Assembly: GCF_026283925.1 (NCBI RefSeq)
Contig: NZ_JAPDPF010000001.1
Span: forward strand, 124,001 to 188,000
From: Dyella halodurans
GTDB lineage: Bacteria > Pseudomonadota > Gammaproteobacteria > Xanthomonadales > Rhodanobacteraceae
DNA: 64,000 nucleotides
Reading direction: 5' to 3'
The position numbers and the translations under genes were made by a program. Below, one piece after another: positions 18,824-27,833 of the stretch; within the stretch, counting starts at the first letter, position 1, and each line of letters starts with the position of its first letter. The notes beneath the pieces were generated by a model that ran no database searches, was not told the DNA's origin, and saw nothing but the letters and a program-made list of their open reading frames with translations.

Positions 18824-20044
18824 GTGAGCAAACTCTCCCCTCTTGAGCGGCGCAGCGCGCTGACCCTCGCCTGCGTGATCAGCCTGCGCTTGTTTGGCCT
18901 GTTCCTGATCATGCCGGTGTTTTCGCTTTATGCGAAACAGATGCCGGACGCCACCCCGTGGCTGATCGGACTGGCCCTGGGGGTTTACGGCCTGGGCCAG
19001 GTGCTGCTGCAGATCCCGCTGGGCCTGCTGTCCGATCGGATCGGGCGCAAGCCCGCGATTACCATCGGATTGCTGGTGTTCACGGCGGGAGGTCTGTTGG
19101 CGGCGTCTTCACATAGCCTGGTCGGTATCGTCATCGGGCGGGCCTTGCAGGGCATGGGGGCGGTGGCCGGGGCGGGTACGGCGCTGGCCGCGGACCTGAC
19201 GCGTCAGGAGAACCGCAGCAAGGTGATGGGCATCATCGGCGTCTCGATCGGCGTGGCCTTCCTGCTGGCATTGATCCTGGGGCCGCCACTGGAGGCGGTT
19301 GCTGGCCTTGCCGGGCTGTTTGCCGCCACGTCCATGCTGGCGCTGGCCGCCCTGGTCCTGCTGTGGTTGATCGTCCCGACGCCGGAGCGGCAGCAGGCGC
19401 CGGCCGCCGCGGCATTTGGCAGCGTGCTGTCAATGTTGCGTGATGGCCGCATGCTGGTCCTCAACGGATCGGTGTTTTTCCTGCACATGCTGCTCACGGC
19501 CAGCTTCGTCGGCTTGCCCCTGCTGTTGGCGGACCGCCTGCACCTGCCGGTGAGCCGTCATTGGGAGCTTTACCTGCCGGTGATGGTGATCGCCGCCCTG
19601 GTGATGGGCGCCTGCCTGCACCGTATGCGCGACGTGGCGCAGAGCCTGCGCATCGTGGCGGTATGCGTGGTGGCCATTGGCCTGGGCTTGCTGGGGTTTG
19701 CCTGGTCCGGGGACCATCTCTTCGCGCTGGGCGTGGCGGCAGCCGTGTTCTTCTCGGCCTTCAACCTGTTGGAGGCGGCCCTGCCGAGCCTGGTCTCCCA
19801 ACTGGCACCCGCCCATTTGCGCGGGGCGGCCATGGGCGCCTATTCCACCAGTCAGTTCCTGGGTGCCTTTGTCGGCGGCGCGGTCGGCGGGGTGGCGCTT
19901 GGGCAAGTCGGTGCCGGTGGGGTGTTCATCTGCGCGGCCACGATGACCCTGATATGGCTGCCGCTGGTGCTGATCGGCGGACGTCGCATGGCCAAGGTGG
20001 ACGCCCGCGTGGCAGGGGCGCTGCAGGCGTCGGCGGGGGCCTGA
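18824..20044 (+). CDS. MFS transporter, 12 TM
   Basis: A drug/proton antiporter-like MFS protein of about 406 aa. The start of TM1 reads LACVISLRLFGLFLIMPVFSLYAKQ. The MFS loop 2-3 signature is GLLSDRIGRKPAITIG, and motif C-like GVAFLLALILGPPLEA lies in TM5. The pattern resembles the YajR-type group of Xanthomonadales, but without that family's usual C-terminal extra domain. Substrate is unknown. A GTG start at 18824 (MSKLSPLERRSALTL) fits the predicted promoter; an ATG at 18788 is the alternative. Confidence 0.88.
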   Translation: MSKLSPLERRSALTLACVISLRLFGLFLIMPVFSLYAKQMPDATPWLIGLALGVYGLGQVLLQIPLGLLSDRIGRKPAITIGLLVFTAGGLLAASSHSLVGIVIGRALQGMGAVAGAGTALAADLTRQENRSKVMGIIGVSIGVAFLLALILGPPLEAVAGLAGLFAATSMLALAALVLLWLIVPTPERQQAPAAAAFGSVLSMLRDGRMLVLNGSVFFLHMLLTASFVGLPLLLADRLHLPVSRHWELYLPVMVIAALVMGACLHRMRDVAQSLRIVAVCVVAIGLGLLGFAWSGDHLFALGVAAAVFFSAFNLLEAALPSLVSQLAPAHLRGAAMGAYSTSQFLGAFVGGAVGGVALGQVGAGGVFICAATMTLIWLPLVLIGGRRMAKVDARVAGALQASAGA

Positions 20045-20159
20045 CGTCGCCTCGGGTGTGAGCGCAAAATGGATTGCGTTTGGACCCGGTCGCCCCAATG
20101 ATCGGGAAACTGCAGCGCCCATACCGGCCGGGTCTTTGGCCGGGCGAGGTTTCCCGCCC

Positions 20160-21131
20160 ATGGCTCATCACATTGTCGAGCTGATCGCGCAATACGGCTT
20201 GTTGCTGGTTTTCATCAACGTGCTCATCGAGCAGGCAGGCGCGCCACTGCCTGCCGTGCCGACCATGATCGTCGCCGGTGCCCTGGCTGCCGCCGACAAG
20301 CTGCCGTTGGCCGGGGTCTTGGGTGTGGCCGTGCTGGCCTGTCTGCTGGCTGACTTTGCCTGGTATGCGGCGGGCCGTTATTACGGTGGCGGCGTGATGC
20401 GTACGCTGTGCCGCATCTCCTTGTCGCCCGATTCCTGTGTGAAGCAGTCGGAGCTGCGCTTCCAGCGCTGGCGTGGCGGCATGTTGCTGCTCGCCAAGTT
20501 CGTGCCCGGTCTTTCCACGGTGGCGCCGCCGCTGGTGGGGGCGATGGGCCTGCGGCCGGCGGCGTTTACGCTGTTCGATGGACTGGGCTCGCTGCTTTGG
20601 GTCGGCGTGGCGGTCAGCCTGGGCTATGTATTCGCCAGCCAGATCGACGACGTGCTTCAAGCCATGGCCAATGCCGGCAGCATCGCCTTGATGTTGCTGG
20701 GCTGCCTGTTGGCGCTCTACATCACCGTCAAATGGTGGCAGCGCCACCGCTTGTTGCGGACATTGCGCATGGCGCGCATCACGGTGGAAGAACTCAATGA
20801 CGCGATTACGGCAGGCCTGACACCGGCGGTGGTCGATGTGCGCTCAACCGCTGCGCGGCTGGTGGATACGCGGGTGATTCCGGGCGCGTTGCTGGCCGAC
20901 GTCAACAGCGTCGACCGCATTGTCCAGGCCGTGCCCGTCGATAGCGAACTGGTGATTTATTGCAGCTGCCCGAACGAGGCTTCCGCCGCGATGGTGGCGA
21001 AGGCGCTGATGGCGCACGGCTACACCCGCGTGCGCCCCTTGCTGGGTGGCCTGGATGCCTGGGACCACGCCGGGCTCCCGATCCAGCACCTGGTCGTGGT
21101 CGACGATACGGTGATGACCACCACGGCCTGA
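20160..21131 (+). CDS. DedA (VTT) membrane protein fused to a rhodanese domain
   Basis: A 323-aa fusion. Residues 1-200 form a DedA/VTT domain, with FINVLIEQAGAPLPAVPTMI as the re-entrant loop signature and FVPGLSTVAPPLVGAMG later. DedA proteins are thought to act as lipid flippases or proton-dependent transporters. Residues about 225-310 form a rhodanese domain (VVDVRSTAARLVDTRVIPGA) with the active-site loop YCSCPNEASAA and final GGLDAWDHAGLP. The family pairing is known but its role is not. The ATG at 20160 matches the DedA start. Confidence 0.9.
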   Translation: MAHHIVELIAQYGLLLVFINVLIEQAGAPLPAVPTMIVAGALAAADKLPLAGVLGVAVLACLLADFAWYAAGRYYGGGVMRTLCRISLSPDSCVKQSELRFQRWRGGMLLLAKFVPGLSTVAPPLVGAMGLRPAAFTLFDGLGSLLWVGVAVSLGYVFASQIDDVLQAMANAGSIALMLLGCLLALYITVKWWQRHRLLRTLRMARITVEELNDAITAGLTPAVVDVRSTAARLVDTRVIPGALLADVNSVDRIVQAVPVDSELVIYCSCPNEASAAMVAKALMAHGYTRVRPLLGGLDAWDHAGLPIQHLVVVDDTVMTTTA

Positions 21132-21240
21132 GCGGCAAATTTTTACGCGTTCTATACGCCCCCGGGGTCATTCGCTACCCCTTTCTTATGCGCCAGTTCC
21201 GACAATTCGCACCGTTGATTAATACGGTGAGTCGGTACCC

Positions 21241-21333
21241 ATGGACGCCATCTATCTGCTGTTTTCGTTCGTGCTGTTTGCGGCAGCACTCGGCTTTCTG
21301 CTGATCTGCGACCGCTTGGGTCGACGCCCCTGA
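21241..21333 (+). CDS. small one-TM protein upstream of kdpF
   Basis: A 30-codon ORF (ATG at 21241, TGA at 21331-21333) with a GGTGAG ribosome site. The peptide has one membrane segment (IYLLFSFVLFAAALGFLLI) ending in a basic tail CDRLGRRP. Similar tiny ORFs with a C-terminal D/E-R-L pattern precede kdpF in other kdp operons as I recall, but no function is established. It precedes KdpF by 65 bp and may be an accessory Kdp subunit. Confidence 0.65.
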   Translation: MDAIYLLFSFVLFAAALGFLLICDRLGRRP

Positions 21334-21398
21334 TTGCCGCCCGTCGCCAGCGCGGCGACGGTTTCCCTGGCTCACGCTTCCTCTGCGGGAGATCTCCC

Positions 21399-21491
21399 AT
21401 GAACGTCATCTATATCGTGGCCGCCGTCATCGCGGTGGCCCTGACGGGCTATTTGTGCGTAGCCCTGCTCAAGCCGGAGTGGTTTGAATGA
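21399..21491 (+). CDS. kdpF: K+-transporting ATPase subunit KdpF
   Basis: A 30-aa single-TM peptide (MNVIYIVAAVIAVALTGYLC then VALLKPEWFE). The C-terminal LLKPEWF-type ending is characteristic of KdpF, which stabilises the KdpABC complex in the membrane. Its stop overlaps the kdpA ATG (ATGA), the usual coupling. Too short for normal gene calling. Confidence 0.93.
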   Translation: MNVIYIVAAVIAVALTGYLCVALLKPEWFE

Positions 21492-23290
21492 CTACCTTCG
21501 ATTTCTTCCAGGTCGTGCTCTACCTGGCCGTGCTGTTGGTGCTGATCAAGCCGGTAGGCAGCTATATGGCGCTGGCGTTTGCCGAGACGCCCAATCGTGT
21601 CACGCGATTCGGCGGTGGGGTGGAGCGACTGCTCTACCGGATTGCCGGCGTGCGCGCCGACGAGCAGATGGGCTGGCGGCGTTATGCGATCGCCATGTTG
21701 CTGTTCAATATGGTCGGCATGCTGGCCGTGTACGCGTTGCAGCGTGCGCAACAATGGCTGCCGCTGAACCCGCAGCACTTCGCGGCGGTGACGCCCGATT
21801 CGGCAATCAATACGGCCATCAGCTTCATCACGAACACCAACTGGCAGGGCTACGGTGGCGAAAACACCATGAGCTACCTGACCCAGATGCTCGGCCTGGC
21901 GGTGCAGAACTTTCTTTCCGCAGCGACCGGTATCGCCGTGCTGCTGGCGGTCGTGCGCGGTTTCACCCGCCGGAGCGCCGACAGCGTCGGCAACTTCTGG
22001 GTGGACATGACGCGCAGCACGCTCTACGTGCTGGTGCCGTTTTCGCTGCTGATGTCCTTGCTGCTGGTATCGCAGGGCGTGGTGCAGAACTTTTCGGCCT
22101 ACGTCGACGTGCCGGTGGCACAGGTCACCAGCATGACCGAGACCGTCAAGGATGCCGCTGGCAATCCGTTGAAGGATGCGGCCGGCCACGACGTCACCCA
22201 CGAATCGAAAGTGACGACGCAGACCTTGCCGATGGGCCCGGCCGCTTCGCAGATCGCGATCAAGCAGCTGGGCACCAATGGCGGCGGCTTCTTCAACACG
22301 AATTCGGCACATCCGTACGAGAACCCGACGCCGTTCAGCAATTTCCTGGAGATGCTGGCGATCTTCCTGATCCCCGGCGGTCTCTGTTACACCTTCGGCA
22401 GCATGGTGGGCGACCGGCGGCAGGGCTGGGCGATCCTCGCCACCATGCTGCTGATCTTCATACCGTTGGCCTACTGTGCCATTGGCGCAGAACAGGCGGG
22501 CAACCCGGCCTTGCATGGCCTGGCGGTGGATCAGCACGCCTCTGCGCTGCAAGCCGGAGGCAACATGGAAGGCAAGGAAACGCGCTTTGGCATCGCCGCC
22601 AGCGGCCTGTTCGCCACCATCACCACGGCGGCTTCGTGCGGCGCGGTGAACGCCATGCACGACTCGATGACGCCGCTCGGTGGCCTGGTGCCGATGTGGC
22701 TGATCCAGCTCGGCGAAGTCGTGTTCGGTGGCGTCGGCTCAGGTCTCTACGGCATGCTCGCCTTTGCGGTCGTGGCGGTGTTCATTGCCGGACTGATGGT
22801 GGGCCGCACGCCGGAATACCTCGGCAAGAAGATCGAGGCGCACGAGATGAAGATGGCCAGCCTCGCCGTACTGGTGCCGTGTGCGCTGGTGGTGATCTGC
22901 ACAGCCATCGCGGTGATGACGCCGGCGGGCGTGGCTGGGGTGTCCAATCCTGGTGCGCACGGCTTCAGCCAGATGCTTTACGCCGTCTCCTCGGCCTCCA
23001 ACAACAACGGCAGTGCGTTTGGCGGTCTCTCGGCCAACACGCCGTTCTGGAACGTGCTGTTGAGCGTGTGCATGTATCTGTCGCGCTTCCTGTTGGCGAT
23101 CGCGATGTTGGCCATGGCCGGTTCGCTGGCGGCCAAGCGCCACGTGCCAGCCTCGGCCGGCACCTTGCCCACCCATACGCCGCTGTTCGTCACCTTGCTT
23201 GCCTGCGTGGTGATCGTAGTTGGCGCGCTGACTTTCCTACCGGCGCTCGCGCTGGGACCGATTGCCGAATTCCTGATGTCGGTCCGCTGA
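21488..23290 (+). CDS. kdpA: K+-transporting ATPase subunit A
   Basis: A 600-aa channel-like subunit with about ten TM helices and four selectivity loops. Signature stretches are SFITNTNWQGYGGENTMSY, GTNGGGFFNTNSAHPYENPT, TTAASCGAVNAMHDSMTPLG and SSASNNNGSAFGGL, each with the Gly residues of a K+ filter loop. It provides the K+ entry path of the high-affinity pump. Length is a little above the E. coli form because of an insertion (DAAGNPLKDAAGHDVTHE) in a periplasmic loop. Confidence 0.98.
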   Translation: MTTFDFFQVVLYLAVLLVLIKPVGSYMALAFAETPNRVTRFGGGVERLLYRIAGVRADEQMGWRRYAIAMLLFNMVGMLAVYALQRAQQWLPLNPQHFAAVTPDSAINTAISFITNTNWQGYGGENTMSYLTQMLGLAVQNFLSAATGIAVLLAVVRGFTRRSADSVGNFWVDMTRSTLYVLVPFSLLMSLLLVSQGVVQNFSAYVDVPVAQVTSMTETVKDAAGNPLKDAAGHDVTHESKVTTQTLPMGPAASQIAIKQLGTNGGGFFNTNSAHPYENPTPFSNFLEMLAIFLIPGGLCYTFGSMVGDRRQGWAILATMLLIFIPLAYCAIGAEQAGNPALHGLAVDQHASALQAGGNMEGKETRFGIAASGLFATITTAASCGAVNAMHDSMTPLGGLVPMWLIQLGEVVFGGVGSGLYGMLAFAVVAVFIAGLMVGRTPEYLGKKIEAHEMKMASLAVLVPCALVVICTAIAVMTPAGVAGVSNPGAHGFSQMLYAVSSASNNNGSAFGGLSANTPFWNVLLSVCMYLSRFLLAIAMLAMAGSLAAKRHVPASAGTLPTHTPLFVTLLACVVIVVGALTFLPALALGPIAEFLMSVR

Positions 23291-23310
23291 AGACCACGGG
23301 ACACTGATCC

Positions 23311-25392
23311 ATGACGACGACACATACTCACGTTCACACAGTGCGGACGTTCGATCGCGCACTGATCCTCAAGGCCGTGGCGGACTCGTTCCGCAAACTG
23401 TCGCCGCGGTTGCAGTTCCGCAATCCGGTGATGTTCGTGGTGTTCGTGTGCAGCGTGCTGACCACCTTGTTGTGGGTGCAGGCGCTGACCGGACACGGCG
23501 AGGCGCCCACCAGCTTCATCTTCTGGGTCACCATCTGGTTGTGGTTCACCCTGCTGTTCGCAAACTTCGCCGAAGCCCTCGCCGAAGGTCGTGGCAAGGC
23601 ACAGGCGGCGGCGCTGCGCAGTTCGCGCAAGGACGTCATAGCGAAGCGCTTGAGTAGCCCCCATCGTGAAGCATCGGTGACGTTCACGCCGTCATCCGAG
23701 CTGCGCATCGGTCATCTTGTGCTGGTGGAAGCCGGCGAACAAATGCCGGGTGATGGCGAGGTGGTGGTCGGTGCGGCGAGCGTGGACGAGAGTGCGATCA
23801 CCGGTGAATCCGCGCCGGTCATCCGCGAATCGGGTGGCGACCGCAGTGCGGTCACCGGCGGCACGCGCGTGCTTTCGGACTGGCTGGTGGTGCGCATCAC
23901 GGCGAACCCGGGCGAAAGCTTCCTCGATCGCATGATCGCCATGGTGGAAGGCGCCTCGCGGCGCAAGACGCCGAATGAAATCGCGCTGACCATCCTGCTG
24001 GCGAAGTTCACCCTGATCTTCCTGCTGGCCTGCGCCACGCTGCTGCCGTATTCGATCTACAGCGCGCAGGCGGCGGGTTCGGGTAGGCCGATCACCATCA
24101 CCGTGCTGGTGGCGCTGCTGGTCTGTTTGATTCCCACCACCATCGGTGCGCTGCTGTCGGCGATCGGCATTGCCGGCATGGATCGCATGATTCGCGCCAA
24201 CGTCATTGCCACCTCCGGTCGTGCGGTCGAAGCAGCGGGCGACGTCGATGTGCTGCTGCTCGACAAGACCGGCACCATCACCCTGGGCAATCGCCAGGCG
24301 GTCGCCTTCCTGCCCGCCCCGGGCGTGGAGGAGAGCATCCTCGCCGATGCTGCCCAACTCGCGTCACTGGCCGACGAAACGCCGGAAGGCCGCAGCATCG
24401 TGGTGCTCGCCAAGGAGCGTTTCGGTTTGCGCGAACGCCAGCTGGAAGAGGGTCATGCGGAGTTCGTGCCGTTCACCGCACAGACGCGCATGAGTGGCGT
24501 GAACATCGGCGAGCGCGTTATCCGCAAGGGTGCGCTCGACGCCGTGGAGCGCTACCTGGAAGCGAACGGCAGCCATCTGCCGCCGCTGGTCAAGCATATG
24601 GCCGAAGATATCGCTCGTCGTGGCGCCACGCCGCTGATCGTGACCGAAGGCTCCACGGCGCTGGGTGTGATCGAGCTGAAGGACATCGTGAAGGGCGGCA
24701 TCCGCGAGCGTTTTGCCGAGATGCGCCGGATGGGTATCAAGACGGTGATGATTACCGGCGACAACCCGCTCACCGCTGCTGCGATTGCTGCCGAAGCTGG
24801 TGTTGACGATTTCCTTGCCGAAGCCACGCCGGAGGCGAAGCTCAAGCTGATCCGCAAGATTCAGGCCGAGAATCGACTGGTAGCGATGTGCGGTGACGGC
24901 ACCAATGACGCGCCAGCGCTGGCCCAGGCCGACGTTGCCGTGGCCATGAATACCGGCACGCAGGCGGCCAAGGAAGCCGGCAACATGGTCGACCTGGATT
25001 CCAACCCGACCAAGTTGATCGAAGTCGTGGAGATCGGCAAGCAGATGCTGATCACGCGCGGCTCGCTCACCACCTTCTCCATCTCCAACGACATCGCCAA
25101 ATACTTCGCCATCATTCCGGCGGCGTTTGCCACCACTTATCCGGCATTGAATGCGCTCAATGTGATGAAGCTGGCCACGCCGCAGAGTGCGATTCTGTCG
25201 GCCGTGATCTTCAACGCGCTGATCATCATCTTCCTGATTCCGCTGGCGCTGAAGGGCGTAAAGTACCGGGCACTGGGTGCGGGCGCTTTGCTCCGCCGCA
25301 ACCTGCTCGTCTACGGTCTCGGCGGTATCGCGGTGCCGTTCATCGGCATCAAGCTGATCGACATGCTGCTGGTCCTGTGCGGACTGGCCTGA
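23311..25392 (+). CDS. kdpB: K+-transporting P-type ATPase subunit B
   Basis: A 693-aa P-type ATPase. Key motifs are the phosphorylation loop [12 protein letters not shown], the actuator loop [10 protein letters not shown], the nucleotide site around [12 protein letters not shown] and KGALDAVE, the hinge [29 protein letters not shown], and [19 protein letters not shown]. Subunit B hydrolyses ATP and passes K+ from KdpA inwards. It starts 20 bp after kdpA. Unusually, kdpC does not follow directly: a small ORF and a barrel gene come between. Confidence 0.98.
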   Translation: MTTTHTHVHTVRTFDRALILKAVADSFRKLSPRLQFRNPVMFVVFVCSVLTTLLWVQALTGHGEAPTSFIFWVTIWLWFTLLFANFAEALAEGRGKAQAAALRSSRKDVIAKRLSSPHREASVTFTPSSELRIGHLVLVEAGEQMPGDGEVVVGAASVDESAITGESAPVIRESGGDRSAVTGGTRVLSDWLVVRITANPGESFLDRMIAMVEGASRRKTPNEIALTILLAKFTLIFLLACATLLPYSIYSAQAAGSGRPITITVLVALLVCLIPTTIGALLSAIGIAGMDRMIRANVIATSGRAVEAAGDVDVLLLDKTGTITLGNRQAVAFLPAPGVEESILADAAQLASLADETPEGRSIVVLAKERFGLRERQLEEGHAEFVPFTAQTRMSGVNIGERVIRKGALDAVERYLEANGSHLPPLVKHMAEDIARRGATPLIVTEGSTALGVIELKDIVKGGIRERFAEMRRMGIKTVMITGDNPLTAAAIAAEAGVDDFLAEATPEAKLKLIRKIQAENRLVAMCGDGTNDAPALAQADVAVAMNTGTQAAKEAGNMVDLDSNPTKLIEVVEIGKQMLITRGSLTTFSISNDIAKYFAIIPAAFATTYPALNALNVMKLATPQSAILSAVIFNALIIIFLIPLALKGVKYRALGAGALLRRNLLVYGLGGIAVPFIGIKLIDMLLVLCGLA

Positions 25393-25409
25393 AGCGAGAG
25401 GTTTAGATC

Positions 25410-25619
25410 ATGCAGACACTTAAGCTTTCTGTTTCGCTGCCCGACGACACGCACCCGGACATGGAGCTGCGCCTGTCCACCGATGATTCCACCTGTGATG
25501 TGGTGATCGCGTTGCCGTCGACTTCGGCGCGGACGGTCAAGGTAGAGCGGAAGAATGATGACCAGGCGCCCAGCAGCGCTCAGGACGATTACGTGCTCGG
25601 CGGCTACGCCGGCATTTGA
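25410..25619 (+). CDS. small hypothetical protein in the kdp operon
   Basis: A 69-aa protein with GAGAGG upstream of its ATG and 17 bp from kdpB. No TM segment or signal peptide is seen. It is acidic and Ser/Thr-rich (LPDDTHPDMELRLSTDD, then a more basic RTVKVERKNDD) and ends in YVLGGYAGI. I do not recognise a family. Its placement, reading direction and spacing suggest co-expression with the pump. A modest chance remains that it is a non-functional ORF. Confidence 0.55.
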   Translation: MQTLKLSVSLPDDTHPDMELRLSTDDSTCDVVIALPSTSARTVKVERKNDDQAPSSAQDDYVLGGYAGI

Positions 25620-25711
25620 AGTCGATGCCGGAAGGCATCGACGCTCCACGGCACCACACAACCCCACAAGAAAAGGACGGTCCTTCCCCGGGCCGAATGT
25701 CAGGAACACCT

Positions 25712-27214
25712 ATGGTTTCGAAGAAAATGCTGTCGAAGACAACGCTTTCGTTTGCGGTTCTGCTTGCGCTTGCGCCCGCTGGCCAAGTGCTTGCGTCCAC
25801 GACTGACGTTTCACCCGCTGCTGCCATTGCCGACGTCGACCATGTGGCGCCCTCGGCGCCGGTAGCGGGTAGCGCCGATTGTTCAAGCGGTTTCTTCTCG
25901 CGCCTGGCGTCGGCTTACCGCGAGGACGCCCAGCCGGCCGACCCCAATGCGCCCGCGCCCGCGCGTCGCGCCATGGACGCACCGCTCAATTCGCCGCCGT
26001 TTCCCAGCTCGGAATGGCAGCTCGGTGGCGTGGCTGCGCCGATCGGCGTGCCCAACGCATACGGTCAGTATCCGCTGCAGAAGGCGCTCTCCTGCACCAA
26101 GCTGGGCAACTGGATGGAACGCAACAAGATCGAAATCAACGGTTGGATCAATCCATCCGCCAACGTGAGCTCGTCCAGCTTCACTAACTTTCCGCTCTCG
26201 TACGCGACGCGTCCGAATCGCGTGGAGTTCGACCAGCTGGTGCTCAACATCACTCGCGTGGAAGACACGGTCCAGACCGACCACGTCGACTGGGGCTTCA
26301 ACATTTCCACGCTGTACGGCTACGACTACCACTACACCATCACGAAGGGCGTGTTCAGCAACCAGCTTCTGAACAATCCCAGGGCGAACAGCGCGCTGCA
26401 GGGCAATACCTACGGCGTCGATCCGATGCTGTTCTATGGTGACATCTACATCCCCTGGGTGGCCGAGGGTATGGTCGTTCGCATCGGTCGCTGGTTGTCG
26501 CTGCCGGATATCGAGGCACAGTTCGCACCCCAGAACTACCTGGTCACGCATTCGATCCTGTACACGGTCGATCCGTATACCCAGACCGGCGTAATGACCA
26601 CGACCAAGCTCAACAGCCAGTGGACGTTTCAGATCGGCATCAACGCTTCCAACGACACGGCGCCGTGGAACGGTTCGGCACGTCCCTCGCTGCAGACCTG
26701 TGTGCGCTGGGTGTCGGCGGACAACAACGACATGCTTTACCCCTGCGTGAACAATTGGAACAAGTCGGACTACAACTACAACAACGTGCAAATGTACGTG
26801 ATGACCTGGGGTCACCGCTTCAACAACAGCGTGCATATGCAGACCGAGGCCTATCGCATGTACGGCCGCAATATTCCGGGCTTTGGACCGTACGGCACGC
26901 CGGGTGTGGCAGGGTCTTCCCCGCTGGCAGGTACGGCTGGCGCATTCGGCATCGTCAACTACCTCAACTTCGAGTTGAACTCGAGCAACATGATGTCGTT
27001 CCGCAACGAGTACTACGACGACGAGAAGGGGCAGCGCACGGGCTTCGCGACGCGCTACAGCAGTCATACGTTGGGCCTCACGCATTGGGTCTCCCAGGAT
27101 CTGGAGATCCGCCCGGAATTGCGCTACGAGCACTCGTACGACGTGAATGCCTACGACGCGGGCAAGAAGAATTACCAGGTCGTCGGCTTGATCGACGCGA
27201 TCCTTCACTACTGA
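25712..27214 (+). CDS. outer-membrane beta-barrel (porin-like, BBP2-type) inside the kdp operon
   Basis: A 500-aa secreted protein with signal peptide (MLSKTTLSFAVLLALAPAGQVLA) and a 75-residue Ala/Pro-rich linker. A barrel-like region of alternating aromatic strands follows, for example VEFDQLVLNITRVE, HVDWGFNISTLYGYDY and WVAEGMVVRIGRW. It resembles the putative barrel porin-2 (OmpL-like) group; that match is from memory. The final strand ends in Tyr (VGLIDAILHY), suiting BAM insertion. AGGA precedes the chosen ATG. Lying between kdpB and kdpC, it may supply K+ passage across the outer membrane; that is inference. Confidence 0.8.
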   Translation: MVSKKMLSKTTLSFAVLLALAPAGQVLASTTDVSPAAAIADVDHVAPSAPVAGSADCSSGFFSRLASAYREDAQPADPNAPAPARRAMDAPLNSPPFPSSEWQLGGVAAPIGVPNAYGQYPLQKALSCTKLGNWMERNKIEINGWINPSANVSSSSFTNFPLSYATRPNRVEFDQLVLNITRVEDTVQTDHVDWGFNISTLYGYDYHYTITKGVFSNQLLNNPRANSALQGNTYGVDPMLFYGDIYIPWVAEGMVVRIGRWLSLPDIEAQFAPQNYLVTHSILYTVDPYTQTGVMTTTKLNSQWTFQIGINASNDTAPWNGSARPSLQTCVRWVSADNNDMLYPCVNNWNKSDYNYNNVQMYVMTWGHRFNNSVHMQTEAYRMYGRNIPGFGPYGTPGVAGSSPLAGTAGAFGIVNYLNFELNSSNMMSFRNEYYDDEKGQRTGFATRYSSHTLGLTHWVSQDLEIRPELRYEHSYDVNAYDAGKKNYQVVGLIDAILHY

Positions 27215-27223
27215 GGTCATGAT

Positions 27224-27793
27224 ATGAGCAGGCTCTTGCGCAATGCGGTGGGGATGTTGCTGCTGATGACGGTGATCACCGGCATCGCCTATCCGCTGGT
27301 GGTTACCGGACTGGCCCAGGTGCTGTTCCCGTCGCAGGCGAACGGCAGCCTGATCGTGAAAGACGGCAGGCCGATCGGCTCCACGCTGATCGGCCAGTCC
27401 TTCACCGAACCGAAGTACTTCTGGGGGCGCCCGTCGGCAACCACGCCACAGGCCAACAACGGCACGGCGTCCAACGGTTCCAACTTGGGCCCGACCAACC
27501 CCGCGCTTACCGATGCGGTGAAACAACGGATCGATGCGCTGCGCGCCGCCGATCCGGGCAACACCGCGCCGGTGCCAGTGGACCTGGTCACCGCCTCGGG
27601 CAGCGGTCTCGATCCGGAGATCTCGCCAGCGGCCGCGGCCTATCAGGTGGCGCGGGTGGCCAGGGCGCGCGGGTTGAGCGATGCGCAGGTGCAGGCGCTG
27701 GTGACCATGGCCACCAGCGGCCGCCAGTTCGGTATGCTCGGCGAGCCTCGGGTGAATGTGTTGAAGCTCAATCTGGCCCTGGATGGCCATTGA
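27224..27793 (+). CDS. kdpC: K+-transporting ATPase subunit C
   Basis: A 189-aa subunit with one N-terminal TM helix ([23 protein letters not shown]) and a periplasmic domain. Family blocks are [37 protein letters not shown], the sequence [21 protein letters not shown] and [15 protein letters not shown]. KdpC assists nucleotide binding and complex stability. It begins 9 bp after the barrel gene, which places that gene firmly inside the operon. Confidence 0.97.
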   Translation: MSRLLRNAVGMLLLMTVITGIAYPLVVTGLAQVLFPSQANGSLIVKDGRPIGSTLIGQSFTEPKYFWGRPSATTPQANNGTASNGSNLGPTNPALTDAVKQRIDALRAADPGNTAPVPVDLVTASGSGLDPEISPAAAAYQVARVARARGLSDAQVQALVTMATSGRQFGMLGEPRVNVLKLNLALDGH

Positions 27794-27833
27794 GTCATAA
27801 CGTAGCCGCCGATCACTGAGATACTGGGACAGC

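Noticed and set aside
21484-23307. 607-codon plus-strand frame overlapping kdpA in another phase
   Set aside because: kdpA is unmistakable; the alternative frame is Arg/Gly/His-rich noise.
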